Assembly: GCA_036245525.1 (NCBI GenBank)
Contig: BTPG01000008.1
Coordinates: 31,781,823 to 31,845,822, forward strand
DNA from: Semisulcospira habei
Taxonomy: Eukaryota; Mollusca; Gastropoda; Semisulcospiridae
Reading direction: 5' to 3'
DNA length: 64,000 nucleotides
The notes under the pieces: model-generated
Told to the model about the DNA's origin: nothing
The model's input: the letters and a program-made list of their open reading frames with translations, nothing else
Databases searched by the model: none
Program-made: the position numbers and the translations under genes
Shown here: piece by piece, positions 50,580 through 61,165 of the stretch
Layout of the letters: every line of letters starts with the position of its first letter
How positions within the stretch are numbered: the first letter of the stretch is position 1

Positions 50580-53046
50580 ACCTAAAACGGGTGACTGTCT
50601 TTACCATCCTTATGGAAACTGGGTATGTGTATAATTCTGGGTTTCCAAGTCAGACACCCATTTTTTCTGAGGGTTGTTTCTGCATTGTCTTGCGGTAAAG
50701 ATTCATAAAAAGTAAAAAAATCCGTTTTTCTCATTTTGGCGTTAACACATGCACTTTTGTGTTTAACAGACACGCCGGTAGTGTGTTTGAAAACTTGTCC
50801 CTCCCAGCAATGTGTGTGTGTGTGTTGTGACACAGAACCCTGAAAATGAGCGTGTATGTATTACATCACCCTTCTCAGCTAGCTATAAATAACTTCATAG
50901 CTGATATGGGTCAGGGGGGATATTTTGTTGTTTTAGGGAGTAAATTGTTTATGTTTCTACAGAATTAGGTTTGTTATTTGAGGGTGTGGTTGTTTTGTTA
51001 AAAAAAAGTGTTGAGTTGTAATGTACTTCCGGGGTGATGTGGAGAAAGGTGATGTCTAGTGGCAGATTTGAGATTCATGTATACGTTCACCAGGGACTTA
51101 GCCTATACGTTTTCTACGTTTGTTTCCATGTCAGATGAAGAATATTTGATCTGAAACGTCGTTCTTTGTTTCTATTTTAAAGGGTTTTTCGCCACTATCT
51201 TCTGTTTTAGTTTGACTTAGCCTATAATTATATTCGTGCGCCGGTTGCTAAGAAGTGAAGTGATTGTATGAGTGCGCATTGTAAGAGAGGACGTTTAGAC
51301 TTTGGGTGAGGCTGCTGTTGTCTTTTGTCCTGCCCGACCTTTTGGTTGAACCTGTTGCTTTATTTTGTAGGTTTGTCGATGTTATCAATGCCGCATCTCC
51401 TTTTGGATTGTATGCACAAATTGATTGAATGGAAATGACGTCACAGAGTCAGCGTCGTTTCATGCGTCGTCTGCACCAGTCAGTCGTTTAGTGCAGTTAA
51501 AAGAGTGCAGGCTTGGATGGGCCATTTTCTGATGTAATAGTAAAGTATTATTTGTGTGAATGCTGTCCGTTTGAAGGAAGGTTGATTGATTGTACATAGC
51601 TTAACGTCCCGACAGCAACAAGACTTTCTCAGGACGTGCCTGCACTGCTAGTGACAAAAACTCAACAGAATATTGAATGTATGTCGCCAGCCGGTCCAAT
51701 ACGTTAAATAAAACCTACGACATGGGGCCTAAATAAAGCTAAGACCATTTAGCAACACACATCGAATATCAAGAGCCACAGGCAGCGCAGACAGTAGGGA
51801 GAGTTTAAAAAAGGAAAATGCAGGTGAATGGACCAAGGGTAGACAGAAACACATGCCCCCGGAATATAGAGAAAAATATCCAGCACTATACGTTGGAATA
51901 GATGCATATCAGTTACGACATGCTTGTAAATTAAAACACTTTTAACCCCACCCGGGTCTGCCCTGGGGGACTTGGGTGGGGTTAACTACTTTTTATTTCC
52001 CAGGGGCACCCTGGTCAGCCCCACAGGGTGGGTTTTTCTCTCTATTCTGGGGCATGTGTCTCTGTCGGCCCTTTGTCCATTCACCTGTATTTGACTTTTT
52101 AAAACTCTCCCTACTGTCTGCACTGCCTGTAGCTCTTGATATTGGATGTGTGTTGCTAAATGGTCTTAGCTTTATGTAGGCCCCATGTGTTAGGTTTATT
52201 TAATGTATTTGACCGGCTGGCGATATACATTCAATGTTCTGTTTAGTTGTTGTTTTTTCACAAGCAGTGCAGGCACGTCCTGAGAAAGCCTTGTTGCTGT
52301 CGGGACGTTAAGTAATGTACAATAAAACACTTTTAACATTAAGAAAAGTTGAGTTAAAAGAGGTTTTAAAACAGTTTTCATAAAAACTTTTGCCCGACAC
52401 GCTTCTAAAAACAACATTTTCTTAGTTTTAAACCTTGTACCGCGCCATAAACGCCACGATTGCTTTTCAGTCTTAGCTGTCCTATAGTGTGGAATGTGGG
52501 ACTTTGCCAACTGGATCCATCTGGTGCACTCCAAATGAGTATTTGTGAGTGGTTTGACGTGCAACTCAGTGTGCGCCTCTGAAATGACCTACTGATTCCA
52601 CTGATAATGAAACTCTTTCATTCATAAGAGTGCATTGAGCAGCTCTATAAACCAAAAGTGATGACCCCCTCTCCCCCCCCCCCCTCCCCTCCCCCCCCCC
52701 GCCCCGCCCCCCACACACACACACTTCTCCCCCCCCCCAACCCCCTTACAACCCCACTCAAATAATCATAATAGTAAAATCAACCAAAGGTATCTTTAGT
52801 GAGGTATTTTCACTGTAATCCCAGTTCTGTGTGAGAGGCACCCACTTTTGGGGTAAACACCCATTTTTTTTCCATCCAGTGGCTCTGTTTCTAGAAAATG
52901 TCTATTTTATTTTAAGTTGTAGAGCTTAGTTATAAGGTGAGTTCTAAACATTGGCATCAACTCCAGAGCCCTAGAATAAATAGAAATATGGGAACCCATT
53001 TTCACATAAAATGGTAGGTCACCCAGTCTGAGGGTTTTGTGTTCAT
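50580..53046 (-). mobile_element. Unrecognised ~2.5-kb element, right copy (inverted)
   Basis: Reverse complement of 32101-34740 at near identity: three open frames translate identically in both. It differs mainly by lacking about 173 bp of the inner inverted repeat and its spacer (join near 51876), plus short microsatellite and homopolymer length changes. It is bounded on both sides by (TG)n-type DNA, like the left copy. Confidence 0.78.
52196..52564 (-). CDS. 122-codon ORF of the 2.5-kb element, second copy
   Basis: Same translation as 32587-32955, with start and stop conserved. Function unknown; may be non-coding. Confidence 0.25.
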   Translation of the reverse strand: MHVKPLTNTHLECTRWIQLAKSHIPHYRTAKTEKQSWRLWRGTRFKTKKMLFLEACRAKVFMKTVLKPLLTQLFLMLKVFYCTLLNVPTATRLSQDVPALLVKKQQLNRTLNVYRQPVKYIK

Positions 53047-53085
53047 GTGTGTGTATGTGTGTGTGTATATGTGTGTGTGTGTGTA

Positions 53086-53116
<31 letters not shown>

Positions 53117-53281
53117 GTGTGTGTGTGTGTGTATGTGTGTGTGTGTGTGTATGTGTGTGTGTGTGTGTGTGCGCGCATGCGTGTGTGTGTGTGTGTGTAT
53201 GTGTGTGTGTTTGTATGTGTGTGTGTGTGCGCGCATGCGTGTGTGTGTGTGTGTGTATGTGTGTGTGTGTGTGTGTGTGTA

Positions 53282-53313
<32 letters not shown>

Positions 53314-53340
53314 TGTGTGTGTGTGTGTGTGTGTGTGCGT
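53047..53340. repeat. (TG)n with regular GCGCGCATGCG interruptions
   Basis: TG and TATG runs punctuated four times by GCGCGCATGCG, so it is a higher-order repeat of about 65 bp. Confidence 0.95.
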
Positions 53341-53508
53341 GATATTTTCAATTACAGTTGTTAGGTTCTGCTCAATAGTTTACAATTGATAGTTAATGTT
53401 CAGTAGTTTACTTTTGAAGTTTTAGCTTTACATTTCAGTTTTTAGTTAAATCTTAGAATTAATATTCTTTCATAATGTATGATCGCTTTTAACTTTATCT
53501 AAATCTAA

Positions 53509-53655
53509 TGTGGGCGCACGTGCTCGAGCGCGTGCGTGTGTATGTGTGTGTGGGGGGGGGAGGGCAGGGGGGGTGGGGCGGGGGGCGGGGCGGGGGGGGG
53601 GGGGGGGGGGGGCGGGCGGGGGGGGGGGGAGGGCAGTGCGTGCGTGCGTGTGCGT
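53509..53655. repeat. G-rich tract
   Basis: Dense G-runs (up to about 20) with C interruptions at 53549-53631, flanked by TGCG repeats. Strong G-quadruplex potential on the + strand. Confidence 0.93.
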
Positions 53656-53692
53656 GATTGTAACGCACCACTTTAGTAACAAAAATCAAGTG

Positions 53693-53742
53693 TTACCCTT
53701 GTGCTGCTTACATCTGACTGAATCTGTGTCTGTGTGTCTTTA

Positions 53743-53826
<84 letters not shown>

Positions 53827-53985
53827 CATCATCATCATCACTTTTTTTAATTCAATTGAATTTGTCTTGTTACCTTTTCTGATGTTATTTTTTAAATGTT
53901 ATTAAGCACAGACGTGTAAAAAGGCCTGCATGCCTGCTGTCTTCATCCTTACAAAATAAAGTTTTAGTTCAGTTCAGTTCAGTTC
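53693..53985 (+). repeat. LINE/SINE-like 3' end with (TTCAG)n tail, copy 2
   Basis: GTTACCCTTGTGCTGCTTAC, (ATT)n (53736-53825), GTCTTGTTACCTTTTCTGAT and GTCTTCATCCTTACAAAATA to TTTTAGTTCAGTTCAGTTCA. Clearly related to 50247-50485. Confidence 0.75.
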
Positions 53986-54093
<108 letters not shown>

Positions 54094-54160
54094 AAATGTT
54101 TGTTAATTCAACTGCAAAGAGCCCCAACCGTCCAAGGAACATGGCTACGAAGTGACGTCA

Positions 54161-54226
54161 GCAAGAGGCATAGATCCTTATGAGCCCCCGCAACTGCGGG
54201 GGCTGATGAGTATCTATGTCTCTTGC
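54161..54226. mobile_element. MITE-A hairpin with family flanks
   Basis: Core GCAAGAGGCATAGATCCTTA to TCTATGTCTCTTGC. The left flank CCGTCCAAGGAACATGG and a right end GCGGTGAAGGGGGTAA (54266) show most of the element from about 54108 is present. Confidence 0.84.
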
Positions 54227-54229
54227 AGT

Positions 54230-54540
54230 TGGATCGTATTGACGTTTACTTCGCGGTGAAGGGGGTAATACTGTTGAGTGTCTTTGCTGTTTAACTGCCT
54301 TATGTCTATCTGTGTTTCTGTGGCCAAGCAGGTCACTGTGTCGCATTGGCACTGGCTATCATTTTACTGCAATTCGTGCACACATGAGCACTCTCTGCGA
54401 AAAATAACTCGCAGACTAAACACCCTGCACCCTTCACAACTTGAGAACTAAAGATTCAAACGCGGCAACTAAGACGCGCACGTCTGCCTGACGAAGCAAA
54501 ATATAGTAATTTTTTTTATCTTATTTTTTAAAGCAAGAGT
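54230..54540. other. No gene recognised
   Basis: Unique sequence; T-run near 54507-54530. Confidence 0.35.
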
Positions 54541-55420
54541 TTCATTATAATACGAGTAAATCTCAGAGATTCTCACTGACAACATAAACGACGTATCCCA
54601 GCAAGAGGCACAGATTTTCATGAGACCCTTCCCCGCAAGAGGAGGGGACTCCTGAGAATCGACGCCTCTAGTAGATGGAGTGTTTTTATTTCTGGAGTTG
54701 AGAGGACAGGTCCTCGCTGTCGCTTCGAGTGATTAGATCCACAGACGTCCCAGGAGACGCGCAGTCACTCTTTCCATCATGGGATGAGTCCTAGACACCC
54801 TTCTCTATCTTAATAGCAACGATGTAAAACCTCATGGATTATCTGGACAGCAAGAGGCATAGACCCTCATGAGCCCCTGCTTTCGGCAGGGTCCCATGAG
54901 GATCTATGTCTCTTGCAGACTCCTGGATGGGTCTTACATGCAGATGTCATGGATTGAGTCCTCAGACGCCCCTCTCCGTCTTAGTAGCAACGATGTAAAA
55001 CCTGATGGTTTATCTGGACAGCAAGGGGCATAGACCTTCATGAGACCTGCCAGCGGCAGGGGCTCATGAGGGTCTATGCCTCTTGCAGACTCGTGGATGG
55101 GTCTTGCACGTTGATGCCGTGGACTTCGCCCGGAAATGACCCTCTCCGTCTTAACTCCAATGATACGAAAGACTGATAACATATCCCGGCAAGCGAGGTG
55201 CACAGACCTTAACGCGGCGGAGGCTTATGGAGGTCTTTGTCTCTTGTGTGTGAATTTAGTCACTAGATGACTTTCCCCGTCTCAGTACCAACAATACAAA
55301 AACGGATGGTTATTTGATAATGCAAAAACGGATGGCTCGTCTCTACAGCAAGAAGCATAGATCCTCAAAGGCCCCTGAATCTCGCAGGGGCCCGTGAGGA
55401 TCTATGCTTCTTGTAAGTTT
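54541..55420. repeat. Tandem array of five MITE-A hairpins
   Basis: Hairpins at 54601-54671, 54850-54916, 55021-55086, 55189-55246 and 55348-55413. Linkers repeat GACTCCTGGATGGGTCTTAC, CCCCTCTCCGTCTTAGTAGC, AACGATGTAAAACCTGATGG and TTATCTGGACA. Spacing about 160-170 bp after the first. No TTAA between units. Unit 4 has lost much of its centre; unit 5 has AGAAGC/GCTTCT in both arms. Confidence 0.9.
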
Positions 55421-55930
55421 GTTCGATTTCTCAGGATGGACTGTCCTGTCCTCAGCTTCCTACTCTCATCTGGTCAAGCTCTTATCGTGATGACGGAGCA
55501 AATTACCCTCGAATGTCCACCAAAATGCGGACACACTTGGGTTTGATGTCTTTGGTATACTGCAAGGTAAGTGGTTATATAGTCCGTGAGAAGATAGATC
55601 AGTAGATATTGATGTTTATCGTTTGGACCCAAGGTTGACGGTTGGTTTCTGAGACACGATTCATATGAAATGAGGTTTAACTCCTTCACTGCCGTGAAAA
55701 TGTGAACACGATCCAACTGCAAGCATGTTTCTTGCACGGTTTTGGCCTTTTGGTCGTTGAATGAACAAACAATTCAGAAACATAATGTACGTACAGTGGC
55801 AGGGAAGAGGGTAACACCAAGCATGCTACTACGGCGATCTCACCGCTGTTTCTGAGAAATCAAGACCAGAAGAGTGCATGACTGGTGGGTATGTAGTATG
55901 AAGGGAAATCACCTAAAAAAAAGAAAAAAA
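55421..55930. other. No gene; collapsed MITE-A flanks
   Basis: Contains an A flank with no hairpin: TTTAACTCCTTCACTGCCGT at 55677 runs through GATCCAACTGCAAGCATGTT directly to TCTTGCACGGTTTTGGCC (55720-55755), ending GTACAGTGGCAGGGAAGAGG. The whole core has been deleted between short GCAAG/CTTGC ends. Confidence 0.6.
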
Positions 55931-55936
55931 AAGACT

Positions 55937-55968
55937 ACGGTGGCTCATGAAGATCTATGTCTCTTGCA
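55937..55968. mobile_element. MITE-A right half
   Basis: CGGTGGCTCATGAAGATCTA, TGTCTCTTGCAG; preceded by an A-run in place of the left arm. Confidence 0.7.
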
Positions 55969-56173
55969 GTACGGTGACGTTCACCTCAGGGTTTTTTTTT
56001 CCCGGCAGAAAAAGGGTTGCACTCTAAACCAATCACGCACATGTAGGTCATCGGCCAACGTGATATTTTCTGTTCAAACACAAAGTGTAGGGGGGAGACA
56101 CAACATCCTGTGTAGCCACCTGATTGGATCCCCCAATGAGCAACATCCTTCCGGAACTGAGAGACATAGATCT

Positions 56174-56247
56174 ATGTGTGTGCTGATCTGTGATTTTGGA
56201 CTTACGGCTGAAAGCCGTAAGGTCCAAAATCACAGATCAGCACACAT
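56174..56247. repeat. Foldback N, near-perfect
   Basis: ATGTGTGTGCTGATCTGTGA, TTTTGGACTTACGGCT, loop GAA, and the inverse with one mismatch; stem about 35 bp. Half a related copy is at 62101-62137. Confidence 0.88.
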
Positions 56248-56249
56248 AT

Positions 56250-56918
56250 TTTTTCCTGACCTTCGGCGTCGGTTCTGTAGTCAAATCTTCTCAAATAGTT
56301 ACACTTCTTACCTCAAAAAAAAAAAAAAAGTATGGCATTGTATTTTTGTCAGCATATCCATTAAAAAACAAGAAGGTTTTTTTTTTTATCCCGAAATATT
56401 AATTTGTCTAAACATTGTCTAAAGAAGGCTAGTAAAACCGACGTACTCTCCAATACACTGTTGAATTTGGTTTTTCATCATATTGAAAAATTAAATACAT
56501 TGTTTTAACTTGTTTTTTTCTAAGCATGTATCTTTTTTGTTGGATTTTCTTTGCATTTTTTACGCTTTGTAGTTACCTTTCTGGTTCATATTTTATAATT
56601 CGTCCAAGTCCTTATTTCTCAGCCTGAGGAAATAGCATAAGTACAACATACATCTTACCTCCTCGGTGCCTGTTCTGCGAGTCTTCCAAGTCACTGTTCT
56701 GCAAGTGAGAGAAGAACATTGGAGGTTCCCAAAATCATAGAAAAATCGAAGCTTTGCACTCTTTGCTTCTCATTCCGTTCAGTACGGGACTTTTTACATC
56801 GGTGTAAATCGCACAACATCTGCCCCAAATTGTTTTCTTTGTCGCAGGCGGTACACGCAGCAGCTGATTTTGGGCCAGGTTCCATTCGTCTGCCTCTTTC
56901 GTGATGGACAGTGCCACG
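56250..56918. other. No gene recognised
   Basis: AT-rich unique sequence with A- and T-runs (56316-56330, 56376-56388). Confidence 0.35.
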
Positions 56919-56919
56919 C

Positions 56920-56965
56920 AGATGGTTTGATCATGATAGTTCAAGGGCAATGCTTGACAAGCTGT
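56920..56965. mobile_element. MITE-B left-arm fragment
   Basis: GATGGTTTGATCATGATAGT, TCAAGGGCAATGC; no return arm. Confidence 0.55.
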
Positions 56966-57143
56966 ACAGCTCTTCACTGAAATGAGTCGTCCATGCGGCA
57001 GGCTAATCAGGCGCCGTCGCTGCGCTATATCGATTGATCCATGTAACCCAGTTGGCGCTGAAAACGACCGGTTAAATCGAGAGTACTGCTTACACAAGTG
57101 TCCGACGCCTCTGACTGCAATATTTGAAAATCTGATTTAAAGT

Positions 57144-57236
57144 GACGAGCAAAAGAAATGCGACACTTTTGGAATCATCAGAAACACTTCAGTGTTTCCG
57201 ATGATTCCGAAATTGTCGCATTTCTTTTGCTCTTCA
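57144..57236. repeat. Foldback D, copy 2
   Basis: GACGAGCAAAAGAAATGCGA, CACTTTTGGAATCATCAGAA, ACACTTCAGTGT centre and inverse; about 43-bp stem, few mismatches. Confidence 0.86.
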
Positions 57237-57265
57237 TTATACTATGAAGGGTGCAGGACGGCTTT

Positions 57266-57368
57266 GACCAGTTGACTGCTACTAACGACACCGCTCGGCT
57301 GGGGAAAAAAAAAAAACGTAAAGTATATGCGTTCTTTCCGCCGAGCGGTATCGTCAGCCGCATTCAAG
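57266..57368. mobile_element. MITE-F hairpin
   Basis: TTGACTGCTACTAACGACAC, CGCTCGGCTGGGGAAAA with return CTTTCCGCCGAGCGGTATCG, TCAGCCGCATTCAA. An A-run occupies the loop. Confidence 0.78.
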
Positions 57369-57430
57369 GTGGTTGATTGCGACACGAAGGCAGAGGGCCC
57401 TGACAGCTCCGAAACCATTACTTCTGAGCA

Positions 57431-57475
57431 GCATGTATCGACAGCTCACACAACTGTGTCAGCTGTCGATACATG
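57431..57475. repeat. Short palindrome
   Basis: GCATGTATCGACAGCTCACA followed by TGTGTCAGCTGTCGATACAT: stem of about 18 bp. Confidence 0.8.
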
Positions 57476-57688
57476 TTACTCTACGGTCGAGAAATGTATC
57501 GCAGAATTGTGACATCTTTTTCGGCCTTACAGACAACTCAAAACAGCTGCAATTTTCTACTGTGGCCGATTATTGTCTCGCATACTCGTATATAAAATGT
57601 ACCAGTAATGGCAACTATCGGACTATAGGCACACGCAAATAACAATCTGTAGGAGTGAAAATGTAATAACGTGGGACACTGGAAGAAT

Positions 57689-57909
57689 TTAACCTCTCAC
57701 TGCCGATAACAACTGAACGTGATACGACTGCAAGAGACATAGATCCTCACGAGCCCCCCGCTGTTGCGGGGGGCTCATGAGGATCTACGCCTCTTGCTGA
57801 GACCACTCTGTATCCACTGTCCTTGGTGGGGGGGGGGGGGGACTCTTTGGGACTGAATTAACAAAAAAATTGAAGAAGACAATTTGCGTCCACTGGCAAG
57901 GAAAGGGTA
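57689..57909. mobile_element. MITE-A, near full length
   Basis: TTAACCTCTCACTGCCGA start; ACTGGCAAGGAAAGGGTAA end. Core 57730-57797 has an expanded GAGCCCCCCGCTGTTGCGGG centre in both arms. A G-run (57827-57840) lies in the right flank. Confidence 0.87.
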
Positions 57910-58074
57910 ACAGAACCCTCATTCTCGCAGAAAATAAATCTGACAAGGCAAGAAAAAAGTCTCTAAATTTGGGTTTCAATCATTCTGTCAAATTCTTTTC
58001 GTACAGTTCACTGTCTTGATGGCACAGAAGTATCGTCTGCTGTTGTATATTGCTGCTGTCCTGTGTCTTTAACC

Positions 58075-58260
58075 TTAACTCATTCAACTCCGACACGCCA
58101 CGACAAGACATGGATCGAGCGTGATAGTTCAAGGGTTGTGCCAGAATTCTGGCACAACCCTTGGACTATCACGCTCGATCTGTTTCCAGAAGTGTAATAC
58201 AGTCTTCAGAGGGCAACTTCAAAATTTGAGGATTTCGGTAGTGGAGCAGAATGTGTCAAA
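58075..58260. mobile_element. MITE-B, short loopless variant with matched arm changes
   Basis: TTAACTCATTCAACTCCGAC start; GCAGAATGTGTCAA end. Arms: GAGCGTGATAGTTCAAGGGT, TGTGCCAGAATT and AATTCTGGCACAACCCTTGG, ACTATCACGCTC. The GCTTGGCGCC turn is missing, and the changes GTTGTGCC and AGCGTGA occur in both arms. Confidence 0.88.
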
Positions 58261-58360
58261 CTCATTCTTTGCCAATGGAAGCAGATTGTGATTTTGAAAT
58301 CCACAGTTCAGCGTCAAAGATCCCCAGCCGTCCAAAGAACATGGATACAAAGTGGTGTCA

Positions 58361-58426
58361 GCAAGAGGAATAAATCGTCATGAGCCCCCGCATCTGTGGG
58401 GGCGCTTGAAGACCTATGCCTCTTGC
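58361..58426. mobile_element. MITE-A hairpin with left flank
   Basis: GCAAGAGGAATAAATCGTCA and TTGAAGACCTATGCCTCTTG; left flank CCGTCCAAAGAACATGGATA from 58328. Several independent arm mismatches. Confidence 0.8.
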
Positions 58427-58493
58427 ACGTGTCAGATTTTTAATTTTATCTCCGCAGTGTTAAGTGCCTGTGCGCGGCAAACAATACGCAAGT

Positions 58494-58559
58494 GCAAGAG
58501 ACACAGATCTGCATGAGCCCCCGCATTCGCGGGGGCTCATGTAGATCTATGCCTCTTGC
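58494..58559. mobile_element. MITE-A hairpin
   Basis: GCAAGAGACACAGATCTGCA and TGTAGATCTATGCCTCTTGC: the CTGCATG/CATGTAG variant occurs in both arms (with one mismatch). Perfect GCCCCCGCATTCGCGGGGGC centre. Confidence 0.85.
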
Positions 58560-58678
58560 CATTCTCGTATATATCCATGTTCCTTCCTCGGGCAGATTTA
58601 TTATCTGGAAGTAGCTGTGAGATATACGCGTACAGCAGAACATGTGATGAGCGACCACTTTTATCAGAGTTCATCTCT

Positions 58679-58733
58679 CATTAAAGACAACTTGCTAGGT
58701 GACTGTTGTCACCTCAATGATGGTCTTTAATGA
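58679..58733. repeat. Short inverted repeat
   Basis: TCATTAAAGACAACTTGC... and GATGGTCTTTAATGA arms, with AGGTGACTGTTGTCACCT, itself palindromic, at the centre. Confidence 0.75.
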
Positions 58734-58822
58734 CAGGTGACACTTGTTCTGCCCTTCAAGACGTCTCTTGAGAGAGCGCCTGTCTTTTAGGCCACTTTTT
58801 TCATGTAATAAAGGTTGTTCCT

Positions 58823-58823
58823 G

Positions 58824-58851
<28 letters not shown>
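58823..58851. repeat. Poly(A) run
   Basis: 29 consecutive A on the + strand, preceded by an AATAAAGG-type motif (TAATAAAGGTTGTTCCTG). Looks like a retroposed 3' end, but no source gene is recognised. Confidence 0.7.
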
Positions 58852-58854
<3 letters not shown>

Positions 58855-59149
58855 GGGTTCTACTGTATTTCATTTCTGGCCACTACAGTGAAGATGTCAG
58901 TGACGATGTTATTGACTGGATATTTTTAGCTCCATCTATCTTCTCCCGGGCTTATCGAGCGTTTAAAGCGAGTGTTTTACTTGTAATGCACACGGCTTGC
59001 TGATTGAGGGTTAGTTCCACTGGGACAAGCAGATCGTGCGAAAACGTATTTAAAGTTTGACTCAAAACCTGCATTAAAGCAGACAACTTTTAAACAATTT
59101 TGCGATGCCAGATGACACAAATTGTGCGTTTCCTCAAAGTATGAGTTGC

Positions 59150-59260
59150 GGGAGACAGAGCGATCATGATATAGCAAGGGTAGTTTCTGATTAGCTTGGC
59201 GCCTACGGGCGCCAAGCTAATCAGAATCTACCCTTGAGCTACCATGGTCGACTAGATTTC
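59150..59260. mobile_element. MITE-B variant
   Basis: GCGATCATGATATAGCAAGG, GTAGTTTCTGATTAGCTTGG and CCAAGCTAATCAGAATCTAC, CCTTGAGCTACCATGGTCG. The changes CTGATTAGC/GCTAATCAG and GCAAGG/CCTTGAGC are shared between arms. Confidence 0.82.
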
Positions 59261-59394
59261 TTCTTTAGCGTGACAATGCTTGACAGAGAGTGTTAAACAG
59301 AACTCTTCAGGCCAGACTGGAAAAAAATGCATAGTCGATTTAGATCTTGGCGTTTCACACTTGCACTCGCGAGCACACACGTACACACGCACGC

Positions 59395-59426
59395 AGATAA
59401 GCTCGCACGCTCACAAACACACACAC

Positions 59427-59504
<78 letters not shown>

Positions 59505-59646
59505 GCACGCACACACACACACACACTCACTCTCTCTCCCACACACTCACACACACACACAAACACACACACACACTCATTCAGCACACACACATACACA
59601 CACACACACACATTCACACACACGCACGCATGCACGGCACCCGCAC

Positions 59647-59735
<89 letters not shown>
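59395..59735. repeat. Compound (CT)n-(CA)n-(GA)n microsatellite
   Basis: CT at 59430-59474, CA with CG and CT interruptions to 59650, GA at 59653-59734. CT and GA ends are mutually complementary, so the tract can fold on itself. Confidence 0.96.
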
Positions 59736-59736
<1 letters not shown>

Positions 59737-59940
59737 GCCCACCCATAATCGTCCGCCTTTGTGACCGATGCCAAAAACCACACTAGCATCCATTTCCCTG
59801 TCACCATAAAATCTAAACACTCAGTCTTGGAGATTATACCCAGAATATAAAGCAGAAATTTGCTGATGAGAAAAAACTACACTCGGAAAAGGTCCATTGT
59901 AATAGTATCTAACAAATCCATACATCACACCATTTTATCC

Positions 59941-60152
59941 TTAACATTCTGAGCTGGTATTTTTTAAAATCATTTTATCGTCGTATCAAGGCTGCATTAC
60001 AGATTAGGAGATGGATTAACCATTTCGGTTCAAGGGTGGTGCCAGAATATATTGGCTCCTCAGGCGCCAAACTATTCTGGCATCACCCTTGAACTATCGT
60101 AGTTAAATTTATTTGAAGCAATAGTAGGCTATCTCAAAATGAAACGGGATAA
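59941..60152. mobile_element. MITE-B, GAATA subfamily
   Basis: TTAACATTCTGAGCTGGTAT start, AAATGAAACGGGATAA end. Core TTCAAGGGTGGTGCCAGAAT, ATATTGGCTCC and GGCGCCAAACTATTCTGGCA. Confidence 0.8.
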
Positions 60153-60250
60153 CACTACAATCAATCAGACATGTGCACGCCCACTGAGGTACATTAGTTG
60201 GCTTTGAGTCGAAATTGTATCGCGCACGATCGGCACATGGTAGTGCCAGA

Positions 60251-60529
60251 TTAATCCTTTTAGACCCGACGCATTACAGCAGGAAGTGGATGGATCGTGA
60301 TAATTCACGGGTAGTGCCAGATTATCATATTTAGCTCCGACGCGCTATATCAAGAAGTGGAAGGACCATGTTAATTCAAGGATAGTGCCAGATTGGCTCA
60401 GCGCCATCAGATGCCAAGCTAATCTGGCACTACCGGCCTTGAATTATCATTGTGCAAACATCTCCTGCAACTTGTACTAGGTGACACCTTCACATTTGGG
60501 GACTGCGGCCTTGGGGTTAAATGGGTTAA
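60251..60529. mobile_element. MITE-B with an extra partial arm (one copy interrupting another)
   Basis: A left arm starting TTAATCCTTTTAGACCCGAC stops at GTAGTGCCAGATTATC (60326). A second left arm (AGCTCCGACGCGCTATATCA) then begins and is followed by a complete turn and right arm, ending with two closely spaced TTAA sites (60517, 60526). Another small piece, TGGTAGTGCCAGATTAA, precedes it at 60238. Confidence 0.78.
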
Positions 60530-60629
60530 TTGTGCGTGTTCCCTTTCTGCTTGGAAAAATAACTAGACCGGACGTGATCTCGACCATAAAAAAAAGAGAA
60601 ATGACAGAAACGATCTGCATGTATTTTTT

Positions 60630-60843
60630 TTAACCCATTCAGCCCCGACGCCCTACAGCTGGAGATGGGTCGACCATGATAATTCAAGGGTAGTGCCAAA
60701 TTAGCTTGGCGCCTGTCGGCGCCAAGCTAATCTGGCACTGCCCTTGAATTATCATGGTCCTTCCATCTCCTGCAACTGGGGCATAGTCATTAGATGACGC
60801 CTCCAAAATTTGGGAAATACGGCCGTCGGGCTGAATGAGTTAA
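60630..60843. mobile_element. MITE-B, full length reference copy
   Basis: TTAACCCATTCAGCCCCGAC to GGCCGTCGGGCTGAATGAGTTAA-type end, 214 bp with both TTAA. Terminal inverted repeat TTAACCCATTCAGCCC / GGGCTGAATGAGTTAA. Hairpin about 95 bp, with GCGCCTGTCGGCGCC at the turn. Beyond the hairpin the arms are asymmetric (GGAGATGGGTCGACC against the longer CATCTCCTGCAACTGGGGCA side). Confidence 0.93.
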
Positions 60844-60879
60844 GCCGCTCTGTTTGTATCAGAAGCTGAAAAACAAACA

Positions 60880-61060
60880 CACTTCTGGTATAACGAATTG
60901 CTAGGGGGGCCTCATTTTTCTTGTTGCTATATCCGAAGTTCGTTATAAGCGAAGTAATTTACCGAAAGAAAGCGTGCTGTCGGGACCTGTGAAAGAATGT
61001 TGTATTATCCGACTTTGGGGTTATATCCGACTTTGGTATTCGGGAGGCAGGCTGTGTGTT
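60880..61060. repeat. Repeat L
   Basis: TGCTATATCCGAAGTTCGTT, ATAAGCGAAGTAATTTACCG, TATTATCCGACTTTGGGGTT. Confidence 0.5.
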
Positions 61061-61084
61061 TATACTGTTGACAGCTATTCAGAT

Positions 61085-61165
61085 GATATCGCTTCGGCGG
61101 ATAAGGCACGTAATAAACGCGTCTTTTCCCTCGAATGGTATCGTGAGTAGCAGTTAAGAGGAGAA
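61085..61165. mobile_element. MITE-F fragment
   Basis: GCTTCGGCGGATAAGGCACG then GCGTCTTTTCCCTCGAATGG, TATCGTGAGTAGCAGTTAA: a poor F hairpin whose terminal TTAA borders the next A element. Confidence 0.6.

Noticed and set aside
54541..55420. Regularly spaced palindromes as a CRISPR-like array
   Set aside because: The DNA is eukaryotic, linkers between hairpins are themselves repeated rather than unique spacers, and there are no cas genes.
58823..58851. Processed pseudogene ending in the A29 run
   Set aside because: Upstream sequence has no coding similarity I can recognise; kept only as a poly(A) feature.
59280..59786. 168- and 145-codon frames with Ser/Leu, His/Thr and Arg/Glu repeats
   Set aside because: They read through CT, CA and GA microsatellites; equivalent frames are open on both strands.
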